A stretch of 64,000 nt of DNA from Oscillospiraceae bacterium (GCA_022794215.1 JAAWEH010000021.1:50089-114088); one strand, 5' to 3'. Positions 1 through 9,722 are shown, numbered from the stretch's first letter. Notes: generated by a model not told the origin, from the sequence alone. Made by a program: numbers and translations.

Positions 1-800
1 ACCGCCCGGTCCACCAGCAGACACTCGGCGGCGTTGCAGACCGAGGGACGGGAACACTTGGCGTTATAAAGGATGCGGGCGGCCATGTCCAGATTAGCCC
101 CGGCGTGGACATAGATGTGGCAGACTCCCTCTCCCGTGCGGATCACGGGCACATGGGAGTTGGCCGTCACCGAACGAATGAGTCCGGCGCCTCCCCGGGG
201 GATGAGCACATCCAGGTATTGGGTCAGGTTCATCATCTCGTTGGCGGATTCCCGGCTGGTATCCTCCACCAGGGCCACACAGTCCCGGGGCAGGCCCGCC
301 GATTCCAGGGCGTCCCGCAAGATGGTGATGACCGCCTTGTTGGAGCGGAAGGCCTCCTTGCCGCCCCGCAGAATACAGGCGTTTCCTGCTTTGAGGCACA
401 GGGCGGCGGCGTCCACCGTCACATTGGGCCGGGCCTCGTAAATGATGCCGATGACTCCCAGGGGGGTACGCCGCTGTTCCAGCTTCAGACCGTTGGGCCG
501 CAGGGTGGTTTTTACCACCTGGCCCACAGGGTCGGGGAGGGCGGCCACCTGGCGAACCCCTTCGGCAATGCCGGCAATGCGCGTTTCATCCAGGGCCAGC
601 CGATCCAGAAGAGAGGGGCGCATCCCGCCGGCTTTGGCGGCCTCCAGGTCGGCGGCATTGGCCGCCAGCCACTCTTTCTGCCGGGAGATGAGGGCGTCGG
701 CCATGGCGAGAAGGGCGGCGTTTTTGACTGCCTCTCCGGTAACGGCCAGCCGCCGGGCGGCGTGTTTGGCCGCCAGACCCTGGGTTTCCAAAATAGTCAT
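1..800 (-). CDS. proA: Glutamate-5-semialdehyde dehydrogenase (gamma-glutamyl phosphate reductase), 3' end beyond window
   Basis: Reading the minus strand from ATG at 800 gives an open frame to the left edge (about 266 codons) that the ORF track omits because it has no stop in the window. The product starts MTILETQGLAAKHAARRLAV and contains RTPLGVIGIIYEARPNVTVD and LKAGNACILRGGKEA, typical of the NADPH-dependent reductase that converts gamma-glutamyl phosphate to glutamate semialdehyde in proline synthesis. The active-site cysteine region (CSRPSVCNAAECLLVD) lies near the left edge. About 150 C-terminal residues of the usual 415 are missing only because the window ends. A GGAAGGGAG ribosome site precedes the start. 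It is the last gene of the proB / membrane protein / proA run. Confidence 0.95.
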   Translation of the reverse strand, partial: MTILETQGLAAKHAARRLAVTGEAVKNAALLAMADALISRQKEWLAANAADLEAAKAGGMRPSLLDRLALDETRIAGIAEGVRQVAALPDPVGQVVKTTLRPNGLKLEQRRTPLGVIGIIYEARPNVTVDAAALCLKAGNACILRGGKEAFRSNKAVITILRDALESAGLPRDCVALVEDTSRESANEMMNLTQYLDVLIPRGGAGLIRSVTANSHVPVIRTGEGVCHIYVHAGANLDMAARILYNAKCSRPSVCNAAECLLVDRA

Positions 801-843
801 CTGAAAGACTCCCTTCCAATGAAAAGTCTTCGGTACATATTTC

Positions 844-1542
844 CTAAATATTGCTCAGGCCTGTGCCGTCCCATATTTCAACGGCGCCGACGGCGTCTCT
901 GAGGGGCTTTTCCGGCGGGGCTTCAGTAGCCGCGCTCCAAAGGAGCAGCCCGATGAGCAGGATAAGCGCCGCAACTGCCGGCAGAAGGAGCCACCGGGGG
1001 ATGCCGGGGGTGGGCAGCTCCGGCCCGGTTCGCTCCGAGGGGGGTGTTCTTTCAAAGGCCGCCCGCCCCGGAAGGGAGCGTTTCTCCGCAGAGGGGTTCC
1101 AAAGGTCGGGGGTGGCCGTTTTGCCTCTATGGGCATACGGAGCCGGCGCCGACGGGCCGGCGGGGGGAGGGCTGCGCCATTGTCCCTGATGGATCTCATT
1201 CAAGATTTCCGTGATCCAGGGGATCAGGGAGAAGCACTCCACCATGGAGGAAAAATAGACGGCCAGGGGGACGGGCCGTCCGGTTACGATGTCCAGCAAG
1301 GCGGAGACCCCCATGGCGAAGCCGGACATCAGAAGCTTGCGGATGCGGGGCCTGTTTCCCGTCCAATAGGGCCTGGTGACCAGGGCAAAGCCCAAAAGCC
1401 CCAGCAGATTGAACACAAGCAGACCCCGCTCCAGGGAACGCCAAAAGACAGCCCCTGCCGCAATGCCGACTAAAGGGGAGATGATCAGGAGGATCAGCGC
1501 GATGAACATGCGCTGAAGGTTAGGCCAATCTTTTCGTTTCAT
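844..1542 (-). CDS. Membrane protein of unknown function between proB and proA
   Basis: This 232-residue protein is not recognised. It begins MKRKDWPNLQRMFIALILLI, and the first half holds about three or four hydrophobic segments. A Pro/Arg-rich linker (roughly 120-175) follows, then one strong C-terminal transmembrane segment (WLLLPAVAALILLIGLLLW) and a short tail. Its ATG overlaps the proB stop (ATGA), so translation is probably coupled to proB, and proA begins about 40 bases downstream. Co-translation with proline enzymes is seen directly; any role in proline synthesis or osmotic response is only inference. The linker may be cytoplasmic or exposed outside. Confidence 0.75.
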   Translation of the reverse strand: MKRKDWPNLQRMFIALILLIISPLVGIAAGAVFWRSLERGLLVFNLLGLLGFALVTRPYWTGNRPRIRKLLMSGFAMGVSALLDIVTGRPVPLAVYFSSMVECFSLIPWITEILNEIHQGQWRSPPPAGPSAPAPYAHRGKTATPDLWNPSAEKRSLPGRAAFERTPPSERTGPELPTPGIPRWLLLPAVAALILLIGLLLWSAATEAPPEKPLRDAVGAVEIWDGTGLSNI

Positions 1543-2339
1543 TTCTGCTGTCCGGACAGGAACCGGGTACCCACGTCCTTCCCCTCCGTGATGTCATAAA
1601 GGGCGTCCAGGTTGTTGGAATTGGCGATGACCATGTCGATGCCGTGGGCTATGGCCCGCTTGGCGGCGGTGAGCTTGGTGGCCATGCCGCCGGTGCCCCA
1701 CTGGCTGCCGCCGCCACCGCCCAGGGCCTCTATTTCCGGGGTAATGGCGTCCACCCGGTGAATGAGTCTGGCGTCGGGATGCGTTCTAGGATCGGCGTCA
1801 AAGAGTCCGTCAATGTCGGTGAGCAGAACCAACAGGTCGGCATGGCACAGGCCGGCCACAATGGCGGACAGGGTGTCGTTGTCGCCCAGAACCTTTCTCT
1901 GACCGGTTTCGATCTCGCTGGAGGAGACCGAGTCGTTTTCGTTCACCACCGGAATACAGCCCAGCTCCAACAGGGCCTCGAAGGTGCCGGACAGGTGCTC
2001 GGCCCGAACAGGGTGATCCACATCTTCGTCGGTAAGGAGGATCTGGGCCACCGTCTGGCCGTATTCTCCAAAAAATTTATCATAGAGATGCATCAGCTCA
2101 CACTGGCCCACCGCGGCGGTGGCCTGCTTGAAGCGCAGGTCGGAGGGGCGGCTCTTCATCCCCAGCTTGCCCGAGCCCACGCCAATGGCTCCCGAGGAGA
2201 CCAGGATCACCTGATGGCCCATGTTTTTCAGATCCGAGAGAACCCGGGCCAGAGCGTCCATTTCCCGCAGATTGACCCCGCCCCCCTGCCGAAGGAGGGT
2301 GGAGGTACCCACCTTGACCACCAGCCGTTGTTTGTTCAT
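1539..2339 (-). CDS. proB: Glutamate 5-kinase, short form lacking the PUA domain
   Basis: Phosphorylates glutamate to gamma-glutamyl phosphate, the first step of proline synthesis. The 266 residues cover the amino-acid-kinase fold: KVGTSTLLR near the N-terminus, LVSSGAIGVG, VNENDSVSS, LGDNDTLSAIVAGL and WGTGGMATKLTAA. The protein stops where the kinase domain ends. The common enzyme is about 367 residues because it carries a C-terminal PUA domain, absent here; kinase-only forms are known in other bacteria. The start is supported by GGAG upstream. It is the first gene of the run leading to proA, and no proC is in the window. Confidence 0.93.
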   Translation of the reverse strand: MNKQRLVVKVGTSTLLRQGGGVNLREMDALARVLSDLKNMGHQVILVSSGAIGVGSGKLGMKSRPSDLRFKQATAAVGQCELMHLYDKFFGEYGQTVAQILLTDEDVDHPVRAEHLSGTFEALLELGCIPVVNENDSVSSSEIETGQRKVLGDNDTLSAIVAGLCHADLLVLLTDIDGLFDADPRTHPDARLIHRVDAITPEIEALGGGGGSQWGTGGMATKLTAAKRAIAHGIDMVIANSNNLDALYDITEGKDVGTRFLSGQQK

Positions 2340-2559
2340 AGGAGAAGGCCCCTTTCCAGTATCTTTCTATGGGTACACTTGTCTTTGCAGATCGAAGTTA
2401 TCATACCATATTTGTGATAGGAAGCAAAGGGGAAGGAGACAAAAATGCAGGAAAGAAAATTCCTTTTGGAGAAAATGTACAATCTGCGCCCTGGAATGTG
2501 AAAGGTTTGACAAGTAAAATGAAAAACGTACGAAATTTCTTCATTCTTTCCAATTTTGG

Positions 2560-2588
2560 TTGAAATTCTCTCCCAAATGGGGTACAAT
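2560..2588 (+). promoter_or_regulatory. Candidate sigma-A promoter for trmL
   Basis: TTGAAA (2560-2565), 17 bases, then TACAAT (2583-2588), ending about 58 bases before the trmL start. A weaker TTGACA/TACGAA pair lies upstream at 2507-2534. The divergent gap 2340-2646 is AT-rich and otherwise holds only the proB upstream region. Confidence 0.6.
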
Positions 2589-2646
2589 ACTTTTGCTTTT
2601 CGGATAAAGCAGGGGCGGCAGACAGCCCTGCGAAGGAGGGGGATCT

Positions 2647-3141
2647 ATGCTCAATATCGTCCTGGTGGAGCCGGAGATCCACCCCAATACCGGCAATGTG
2701 GCCCGCACCTGCGCCGCCACCGGGATCCGCCTTCACCTGGTGGAGCCTTTGGGCTTTGATATCAGTGACAAGGCCGTAAAGCGAGCGGGGCTGGACTACT
2801 GGCACCTGGTGGATCTCCACGTCTGGCACAACCTGGCCGAGCTTTTTGAGGCGGAGAAGCCGGAGGATATCTGGCTGGCCACCTCCAAGGGGGCCAAGAG
2901 CTACGTGGATCCTACGGTTCAGTTTCGGGACGGCTGCTGGCTCTTTTTCGGGAAAGAGACCGCGGGACTCTCAGAACAGTTCCGAAAGGCCTATTCTGAG
3001 CGCTGTATTCGTATCCCCATCCGGGCGGAGGCCCGGTGCCTCAATTTGTCAAATTCCGTGGCCATCCTTGCCTATGAAGCCCTGCGTCAAACCGGATTTT
3101 CGGGGCTGAAGGCAGCGGGAGAAATGGCCGAAGAAACCTGA
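2647..3141 (+). CDS. trmL: tRNA (cytidine/uridine-34 2'-O)-methyltransferase
   Basis: A 164-residue SPOUT-class methyltransferase, the usual TrmL length, which adds a 2'-O-methyl group at the wobble base of certain tRNA-Leu species. Seen: the opening [30 protein letters not shown] (the SPOUT G-E-T loop), and the C-terminal knot [19 protein letters not shown]. An AAGGAGG site precedes the ATG. It lies 29 bases before pgk on the same strand and is probably co-transcribed with the glycolytic genes, although the functions are unrelated. Confidence 0.93.
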   Translation: MLNIVLVEPEIHPNTGNVARTCAATGIRLHLVEPLGFDISDKAVKRAGLDYWHLVDLHVWHNLAELFEAEKPEDIWLATSKGAKSYVDPTVQFRDGCWLFFGKETAGLSEQFRKAYSERCIRIPIRAEARCLNLSNSVAILAYEALRQTGFSGLKAAGEMAEET

Positions 3142-3170
3142 CAGCCAATATGCAGAAGGAGGTCAAAGTT

Positions 3171-4442
3171 ATGAATTACAACAAAAAAACCGTGAAAGAC
3201 GTGGACGTGAAGGGGAAAAAGGTGCTGCTGCGCTGCGACTTCAATGTGCCCCTGGCCAAGGATGGCAGCGGTGTGATTACCGACGATAAGCGGATCCGGG
3301 CGGCCCTGCCCACCATCCAGTATCTGCTGGATCAGGGGGCGGCCGTCATTGCCTGCTCCCATATGGGCAAGCCGGTGGCCAGCTTTGACAAGTGGGTGCA
3401 GAAGCAGACCGAGAAGGGGAAGGATCCCGCTACCCTCACCGAGGAGAAGTGGAAGAAGTCTTTGGCCGACCTGTCCCTGAAGCCCGTGGCCGCCCGCCTT
3501 TCCGAGCTGCTGGGCAAGAGTGTGACCCTGGCCGCCGACGTGGTGGGCCCCGACGCCACCGCCAAGGCCGCCGCGCTGAAGGGCGGCGAGGTGCTGCTGC
3601 TGGAGAACACCCGCTTTGAGAAGGGGGAGACCAAGAACGATCCGGAGCTTGCCAAGAAGATGGCCGCCATGGCGGAAGTCTATGTGTCCGACGCCTTCGG
3701 AGCCGTCCACCGTGCCCACGCCTCCACCGCCGGCGTGGCCGCCTATCTGCCCGCCGTCAGCGGCTTCCTGATTCAGAAGGAGCTGGAGGTCATCGGCGGC
3801 GCTCTGGCCGCTCCCAAGCGTCCCCTGGTGGCCATTCTGGGCGGCAGCAAGGTTTCCTCCAAGATCGGCGTTATCAACAACCTGCTGGAGCTGGCCGACA
3901 CCATTATTATCGGCGGCGGCATGGCCTACACCTTCTCTGCCGCCCAGGGCGGCAAGGTGGGCAACTCCCTGCTGGAGGAGGATTGGAAGGACTACGCCAA
4001 CGAGATGGTGAAGAAGGCCCAGGCCAAGGGCGTGAAGCTGCTGCTGCCTGTGGACACCGTGGTGGCCGACGCTTTTGCCCCCGACGCCAACAGCCAGGTG
4101 GTCAAGTCCGGCGAGATCCCCGACGGCTGGGAGGGCCTGGACATCGGCCCCGAGACCGTGAAGCTCTACTGCGACGCAGTGGCCGACGCGGGCACCGTGA
4201 TCTGGAACGGCCCCATGGGTGTGTTTGAGTTTGATAAGTTCGCCGTGGGCACCAAGGCGGTGGCCGAGGCGCTGAGCAAGACCAGCGCCATCACCATCAT
4301 CGGCGGCGGCGACAGCGCGGCCGCGGTGCAGCAGCTGGGCTACGCCGACAAGATGACCCACATCAGCACCGGCGGCGGCGCTTCCCTGGAGTTCATGGAG
4401 GGAAAAGAACTTCCCGGTGTGGCTTGCCTGTTGGACAAATAA
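3171..4442 (+). CDS. pgk: Phosphoglycerate kinase
   Basis: Transfers phosphate from 1,3-bisphosphoglycerate to ADP in glycolysis. The ORF track starts at 3150, but AAGGAGG at 3157-3163 lies inside that extension and is correctly spaced for ATG 3171 ([17 protein letters not shown]), giving 423 residues. Motifs: [10 protein letters not shown], substrate-binding [28 protein letters not shown], and the nucleotide site GGGDSAAAV near the C-terminus, ending [20 protein letters not shown]. An extra stretch ([20 protein letters not shown], about residues 77-96) is an insertion seen in some clostridial enzymes. The 3' end is followed by a degenerate second copy of itself (separate entry). First of pgk-tpiA-gpmI-eno; no gap gene adjoins it. 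Confidence 0.97.
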   Translation: MNYNKKTVKDVDVKGKKVLLRCDFNVPLAKDGSGVITDDKRIRAALPTIQYLLDQGAAVIACSHMGKPVASFDKWVQKQTEKGKDPATLTEEKWKKSLADLSLKPVAARLSELLGKSVTLAADVVGPDATAKAAALKGGEVLLLENTRFEKGETKNDPELAKKMAAMAEVYVSDAFGAVHRAHASTAGVAAYLPAVSGFLIQKELEVIGGALAAPKRPLVAILGGSKVSSKIGVINNLLELADTIIIGGGMAYTFSAAQGGKVGNSLLEEDWKDYANEMVKKAQAKGVKLLLPVDTVVADAFAPDANSQVVKSGEIPDGWEGLDIGPETVKLYCDAVADAGTVIWNGPMGVFEFDKFAVGTKAVAEALSKTSAITIIGGGDSAAAVQQLGYADKMTHISTGGGASLEFMEGKELPGVACLLDK

Positions 4443-4452
4443 GCACAAACAG

Positions 4453-4620
4453 GCACCGGCGGCAGTGCTCTGGAACCCCACAAAATCGAAGATTTTGTGG
4501 GGAGAGGAGGAGCAAGGGAGCGAGCGCAGTTTTCGCCAAGGGCGAAAACGGAGTAAGCGGACTTTGCTCCGACGACATGGGAGGCAAGGAGCTGCCGGGC
4601 ACTGCCTGCTGGACGCCTGA
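4453..4620 (+). repeat. Degenerate second copy of the pgk 3' end, interrupted by a palindromic insert
   Basis: In the pgk-tpiA gap, CACCGGCGGCAGTGCTCTGG (4454-4473) matches the pgk codons for [28 protein letters not shown] (starting at 4577) decodes to MGGKELPGTAC, matching the real C-terminus [11 protein letters not shown]. Between the two blocks sit about 100 bases: a perfect 12-bp hairpin (CCCCACAAAATC / GATTTTGTGGGG, 4476-4502, loop GAA) and a second nested hairpin (GGAGCAA 4509-4515 with TTGCTCC 4564-4570; inner GTTTTCGCC / GGCGAAAAC, 4529-4549). The copy has no intact frame. Likely a leftover from duplication or replacement of the pgk end plus insertion of a small palindromic element. 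Confidence 0.7.
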
Positions 4621-4666
4621 GAAGGCACTTTTCGCAAATATGTCGATAGTTTAGGAGAAATCAATC

Positions 4667-5440
4667 ATGAATCGTCGTTATCGGAAAACCATCATTGCCG
4701 GCAACTGGAAGATGAACAAGACCCTCACCGAGACCAAGGCCTTCGCTGAGGAGCTCAAGCCCCTGCTGGGCCGGCCCAAGTGGTGTGAGGTGGTGCTGTG
4801 CGTGCCTGCGGTCAACCTGCAGGCGGCCATCCGCCTGTTTAAGGACAGCCGGGTGTCCATCGGCGCGGAGAACTGTCACTTTGAGTCCTCCGGCGCCTAC
4901 ACCGGGGAGATCTCCGCCGAGATGCTTAAGGACATCGGCGTGAAGTACGTCATCATCGGCCACTCTGAGCGCCGGCAGTATTACAATGAGACTGACTTCA
5001 CCGTCAACAAGAAGGTGAAGGCCGCGCTGGAGGCGGGCCTGCGGCCCATCGTCTGTGTGGGCGAGAGCCTGGAGCAGCGGGAGCTGGGGGTGACCATGGA
5101 TCTCATCACCTATCAGGTCAAGTGCGCTCTGGCCGGGGTGCCCGCGGAAAAGATGCGGCATGTGGTCTTTGCATACGAGCCCATCTGGGCCATTGGCACC
5201 GGCAAGACGGCCACCTCTCAGGAGGCCCAGGAGGTCTGTGAGGGGATCCGTACCATTGTCCGCAAGCTGTACGGCGCGCGGGTGGCCCGGGCGGTCACCA
5301 TCCAGTACGGCGGCTCCATGAACCCCAAGAACGCTTTTGAGCTGCTGGGTCAGCCCGATGTGGACGGCGGACTCATCGGCGGTGCGGCCCTGAAGCCGGA
5401 GCAGTTCCTGGAGATCGTCAACGCGGCCAATCAGGACTAA
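4667..5440 (+). CDS. tpiA: Triosephosphate isomerase
   Basis: Interconverts dihydroxyacetone phosphate and glyceraldehyde 3-phosphate. The 257 residues have the standard (beta/alpha)8 landmarks: [10 protein letters not shown] (active-site Asn and Lys), the catalytic His in IIGHSERR, the catalytic Glu in [16 protein letters not shown] including the mobile loop, and YGGSMNPKN plus [10 protein letters not shown] for phosphate binding. TTAGGAGAAA precedes the ATG. It is separated from pgk by the pgk-tail remnant and from gpmI by 110 bases. Confidence 0.98.
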   Translation: MNRRYRKTIIAGNWKMNKTLTETKAFAEELKPLLGRPKWCEVVLCVPAVNLQAAIRLFKDSRVSIGAENCHFESSGAYTGEISAEMLKDIGVKYVIIGHSERRQYYNETDFTVNKKVKAALEAGLRPIVCVGESLEQRELGVTMDLITYQVKCALAGVPAEKMRHVVFAYEPIWAIGTGKTATSQEAQEVCEGIRTIVRKLYGARVARAVTIQYGGSMNPKNAFELLGQPDVDGGLIGGAALKPEQFLEIVNAANQD

Positions 5441-5550
5441 AAGAAGCGCGGGGGAACGGACGCTTTTGCGGGCAGTCCGGTTCGCAGCGTGACAATGCCG
5501 CCTGAAGGCAGCGTATATAAGGGGTCACCCTTTGAGAATAGAGGTATTTT

Positions 5551-7074
5551 ATGAGCAAAACGCCTACTACTTTGATTATTATGGACGGCTTCGGGCTCCG
5601 GGAGGAGAGCAAGGGCAACGCCATTGCCAATGCCCGAAAGCCTTTCCTGGAGAAAGTTTTCCAGGAAAGCCCCTGGTGTAAGCTGTCCGCCTCCGGATTG
5701 GATGTGGGCCTGCCCGACGGTCAGATGGGCAACTCTGAGGTGGGCCATACCAACATCGGCGCCGGCCGGGTGGTGTTTCAGGATTTGCCGAAGATCACCA
5801 AAGCCATTCAGGACGGCACGTTCTTTGAAAACAAGGCCTATAAGGACGCCATGCTTGCCGCAAAGGAGGCGGGCAGGGCGGTTCATATCTACGGTCTGAT
5901 GTCCAACGGCGGCGTCCATAGCCACACTGCCCATATCCAGGCGGCGGTGAAGATGGCCCATGATCTGGGCTGTCCCAAGATCTTCGTCCACTGCTTTATG
6001 GATGGCCGGGACGTGCCTCCCACTTCGGGCAAGGGCTTTGTGGAGGAGATGAAAAAGACCTGCGACCAGTACGGCGCACAGATCGCCACCATCTCGGGCC
6101 GCTACTACGCCATGGACCGGGACACCAACTGGGATCGGGTGGAGAAGTCCTACAAGGCCATGGTATACGGTGAGAGTGAGCAGCGCTTCATCGGCGATCC
6201 CGTGGGGGCCATGCAGGCCAGCTACGACGCCGGCGTCACCGACGAGTTCGTGATCCCCGTCATCACCGCGGAAAACGCGGAGATTGGCGAGGGGGACTCC
6301 ATTATTTTCATGAACTTTCGTCCCGACCGGGCCCGGGAGATCACCCGCGCCTTTGTGGATCCTGATTTCACCGGTTTTGAGCGGAAAAAGGGCTTTTTCC
6401 ATGTCAACTACGTGTGCACCACATCCTATGACGCCTCCATGCCCAATGTGGAGATCGCCTTTCCCAAGGAGAGCCTGCACAATATTTTCGGTGAGTATAT
6501 TTCCCGGCTGGGCCTGACCCAGCTGCGCATTGCCGAGACGGAGAAGTACGCCCACGTCACCTTTTTCTTTAATGGCGGTGTGGAGACGGTATTTCCCGGG
6601 GAGGATCGGTGCCTGATCCCCTCCCCCAAGGTGCCCACCTATGATATGAAGCCGGATATGTCTGCCCGGGAGGTGGCTGCCGAGGCGGTGAAGCGCATCG
6701 AGAGCGGGGAGTACGACGTGATCATCCTCAACTTTGCCAACTGCGATATGGTGGGCCACACCGGGGTTTACGAGGCGGCCCGCCTGGCGGTGGAGACGGT
6801 GGATGAGTGCGTTTCCCGGGTGGTGGAGGCCACCAGCAAGATGGGGGGCGTCAGCCTCATCACCGCCGACCACGGCAACGCCGACCGGATGCTGGAGGAT
6901 GACGGGGTGACCCCCTACACCGCCCATACCACCAACCTGGTGCCCTTCTGCATCGTGGGCGCAGACGTAAAGCTGCGGGACGGCAAGCTGTGCGACATTG
7001 CCCCCACCATGCTGGATCTTATGGGGCTGAATAAGCCGGGGGAGATGGACGGGGAGACCCTGATCGTCCGCTGA
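5551..7074 (+). CDS. gpmI: 2,3-bisphosphoglycerate-independent phosphoglycerate mutase
   Basis: Interconverts 3- and 2-phosphoglycerate using two metal ions and a phosphoserine. At 507 residues it has the family's usual size. Motifs: IIMDGFGLR (metal-binding Asp), the phosphorylated Ser in QMGNSEVGHTNIGAGR, HCFMDGRDVPP, MNFRPDRARE, LNFANCDMVGHTG and ITADHGNADRM (metal ligands). GAGG lies upstream of the ATG. It sits between tpiA and eno in the lower-glycolysis run. Confidence 0.98.
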   Translation: MSKTPTTLIIMDGFGLREESKGNAIANARKPFLEKVFQESPWCKLSASGLDVGLPDGQMGNSEVGHTNIGAGRVVFQDLPKITKAIQDGTFFENKAYKDAMLAAKEAGRAVHIYGLMSNGGVHSHTAHIQAAVKMAHDLGCPKIFVHCFMDGRDVPPTSGKGFVEEMKKTCDQYGAQIATISGRYYAMDRDTNWDRVEKSYKAMVYGESEQRFIGDPVGAMQASYDAGVTDEFVIPVITAENAEIGEGDSIIFMNFRPDRAREITRAFVDPDFTGFERKKGFFHVNYVCTTSYDASMPNVEIAFPKESLHNIFGEYISRLGLTQLRIAETEKYAHVTFFFNGGVETVFPGEDRCLIPSPKVPTYDMKPDMSAREVAAEAVKRIESGEYDVIILNFANCDMVGHTGVYEAARLAVETVDECVSRVVEATSKMGGVSLITADHGNADRMLEDDGVTPYTAHTTNLVPFCIVGADVKLRDGKLCDIAPTMLDLMGLNKPGEMDGETLIVR

Positions 7075-7095
7075 GTCGGCGTTTGCCAACCGTGA

Positions 7096-8460
<1,365 letters not shown>

Positions 8461-8478
8461 GAGTTTGATAAAGGAAAG

Positions 8479-8514
8479 AGAGACCGGAGCTGGGAGGCTT
8501 CGGTCTCTTTTTTT
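8479..8514 (+). terminator. Intrinsic terminator after eno
   Basis: AGAGACCGGAGC pairs with GGCTTCGGTCTCT across a short loop and runs into seven T residues, 18 bases after the eno stop. Confidence 0.9.
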
Positions 8515-8572
8515 GTTTAGGGTGGAGGGTTGTTTTACATCCAGTTTGCTATATTGATAGGTTTGTGCAATC

Positions 8573-8704
8573 CTGGGGGGCCATTCTTTGAGCGGCAAAG
8601 AATGGCCCCCCAGACCCCCCAAGAAACCGCCAGAGGGGGATTTCGATTTCCCCCTCTGGACTCCTCCTAAACGACCAAAGGGAGGGCGTTAGCCCTCCCT
8701 TTGG
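8573..8704. repeat. Three-hairpin intergenic repeat, copy 1
   Basis: Hairpin A has perfect 18-bp arms (8573-8590 / 8596-8613), hairpin B 10-bp arms CCAGAGGGGG / CCCCCTCTGG (8630-8659), and hairpin C 13-bp arms CCAAAGGGAGGGC / GCCCTCCCTTTGG (8675-8704). The same order with changed but still perfectly paired arms occurs at 44299-44490. The linkers CCCCAAGAAA and ACTCC are also shared. No T-run follows the hairpins, so these are not ordinary terminators. Confidence 0.85.
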
Positions 8705-9134
8705 ATTCCCTCCCCGAACGTGGGTGGGGATACTTCAGTTTTACTCCTATTTTGCGTTTTGAAACAGCAGATTTGCCGGGTTTGTCGTGTGTACCCGTGC
8801 AAGTTATGGTGATGTGGGTGTTGAGTTGCCGGCTTGGTGATGCTTTCGACCCCTGGTTCCTCTTGCCTGCTCGCCCGCTGGTTTTGGGAACACTGTAGTG
8901 AGTTCGTTGTTCCCACTTCCGCCTTTGCGTGTTCTATTTTAGGAGGAGGTACGCTCTGGTCTGGCGGCCCCGCCGCCAACCCAACAAGGCTGCTGTTTCC
9001 AGGCGTTTCCCGGTCAGCGGCAATTCTCTGCCTCTTTGCTGGTCGGTAGCGGCAGCGGGGCTGGAGGAGCTATCCTAACTTTACGTATAAGCCGGAAACA
9101 CTATCGTCAGAAAGCTTTTCTTGGGGAGCGCGAG

Positions 9135-9220
9135 GGGCTATTCTTTTCTCGAAAAGAATAGTCCTTCGCATTCACGCAACGTATAGTTTTAATCGCAACC
9201 ACCAAACAAACGGCAAAACC
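9135..9220. repeat. Partial hairpin-A copy plus CACGCAACG repeat, copy 1
   Basis: GGGCTATTCTTTTC pairs with GAAAAGAATAGTCC (9135-9164); its core CTATTCTTTT resembles hairpin A of the three-hairpin repeats. It is followed by CACGCAACG, then ATCGCAACCACC and CAAACGGCA, which recur with the same spacing at 15125-15175. Confidence 0.65.
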
Positions 9221-9391
9221 TCACTTCAAAGAAATCTCCCCATGCTCCCGCTCAAACGCATCCACATACGCAATAATCGACCGCCGCACCACACTACTGG
9301 CACTTCGACAATCATACTGGGCAATATATTTCAATTTTTCCAGTAGTTCTTCTGAGATAGAAAATCCCAAATGCTTTTTTGCTTTTGCCAT
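9221..9391 (-). CDS. Ribbon-helix-helix (CopG-like) DNA-binding protein
   Basis: A 56-residue ORF too short for the ORF track. It starts MAKAKKHLGFSISEELLEKL, continues KYIAQYDCRSASSVVRRSI and ends HGEISLK. The short beta strand (HLGFSIS) followed by two helices separated by a turn is the ribbon-helix-helix pattern, in which dimers bind DNA through the paired strand. It faces the HTH gene at 9488, with 96 bases between starts. Repeated TATAGTCA boxes in that gap are a candidate shared operator. An antitoxin-like or plasmid-type regulator is possible, but no toxin is seen. Confidence 0.7.
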   Translation of the reverse strand: MAKAKKHLGFSISEELLEKLKYIAQYDCRSASSVVRRSIIAYVDAFEREHGEISLK

Positions 9392-9410
9392 AAGAATCAC
9401 CCCTGCTCAT

Positions 9411-9436
9411 TATAGTCATAATTATGAGTATAGTCA
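9411..9436. promoter_or_regulatory. Candidate operator between divergent RHH and HTH genes
   Basis: TATAGTCA occurs at 9411-9418 and again at 9429-9436, flanking and partly overlapping the palindrome CATAATTATG (9417-9426). The spacing and position between two divergent small regulators suggest an autoregulatory site. Confidence 0.4.
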
Positions 9437-9487
9437 AGTAAAAACCAGCCGTTTATCATGAATATATGGAAAGGTTGGGTGAGTGGT

Positions 9488-9688
9488 GTGATTTCTTATG
9501 ATCCCTTTTGGCGGACACTGAAAGAAAAAGGAATATCAACCTATACCCTGATTGATAAACACGGGATCAGCAGTGCCACGATTCAAGGTCTGCGGGAGGG
9601 CAAAGGAATCAGCACCATGAAAATAGATGACTTTTGCCGCATCCTCCACTGCCGGGTAGAGGATATCATCGAATATATAGAAGAATAA
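9488..9688 (+). CDS. Small Cro/C1-type helix-turn-helix regulator
   Basis: The family typically begins MISYDPFWKTLKEK..., so the GTG at 9488 (VISYDPFWRTLKEKGISTYT) is preferred over the ATG at 9458 used in the track, which also lacks a visible ribosome site. This gives 66 residues. The helix-turn-helix covers STYTLIDKHGISSATIQGLR, followed by MKIDDFCRILHCRVEDIIEY, typical of these small conjugative-element or phage-type repressors. It is AT-rich relative to its surroundings and divergent from the RHH gene. The target is unknown. Confidence 0.75.
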   Translation: MISYDPFWRTLKEKGISTYTLIDKHGISSATIQGLREGKGISTMKIDDFCRILHCRVEDIIEYIEE

Positions 9689-9689
9689 A

Positions 9690-9722
9690 AACGTGCTGAA
9701 AGCCTTGGCTTCCAGCACGTTT
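9690..9722. terminator. Bidirectional terminator between HTH gene and nadE
   Basis: AACGTGCTG(A)AAGCC pairs with GGCTTCCAGCACGTT (one mismatch), with A/T runs on both sides, between the converging HTH and nadE ends. Confidence 0.75.

Larger units (their letters stand above)
8521..9220. other. 700-bp gene-free region rich in hairpin repeats
   Basis: No supportable coding frame is seen. The left 180 bases are a three-hairpin repeat (8573-8704). The middle (8705-9120) shows no strong feature. The right end holds a related single hairpin (9135-9164) and a block (9172-9220) repeated at 15125-15175. The ORF-track frames here have no ribosome sites or recognisable products. Confidence 0.6.

Noticed and set aside
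8573-8704. Insertion sequence or CRISPR-like array
   Set aside because: No transposase, target-site duplication or regular spacer-repeat pattern; the structure is three different hairpins in fixed order.
9221-9688. Toxin-antitoxin system
   Set aside because: Both products look like DNA-binding proteins; no toxin fold is recognisable.
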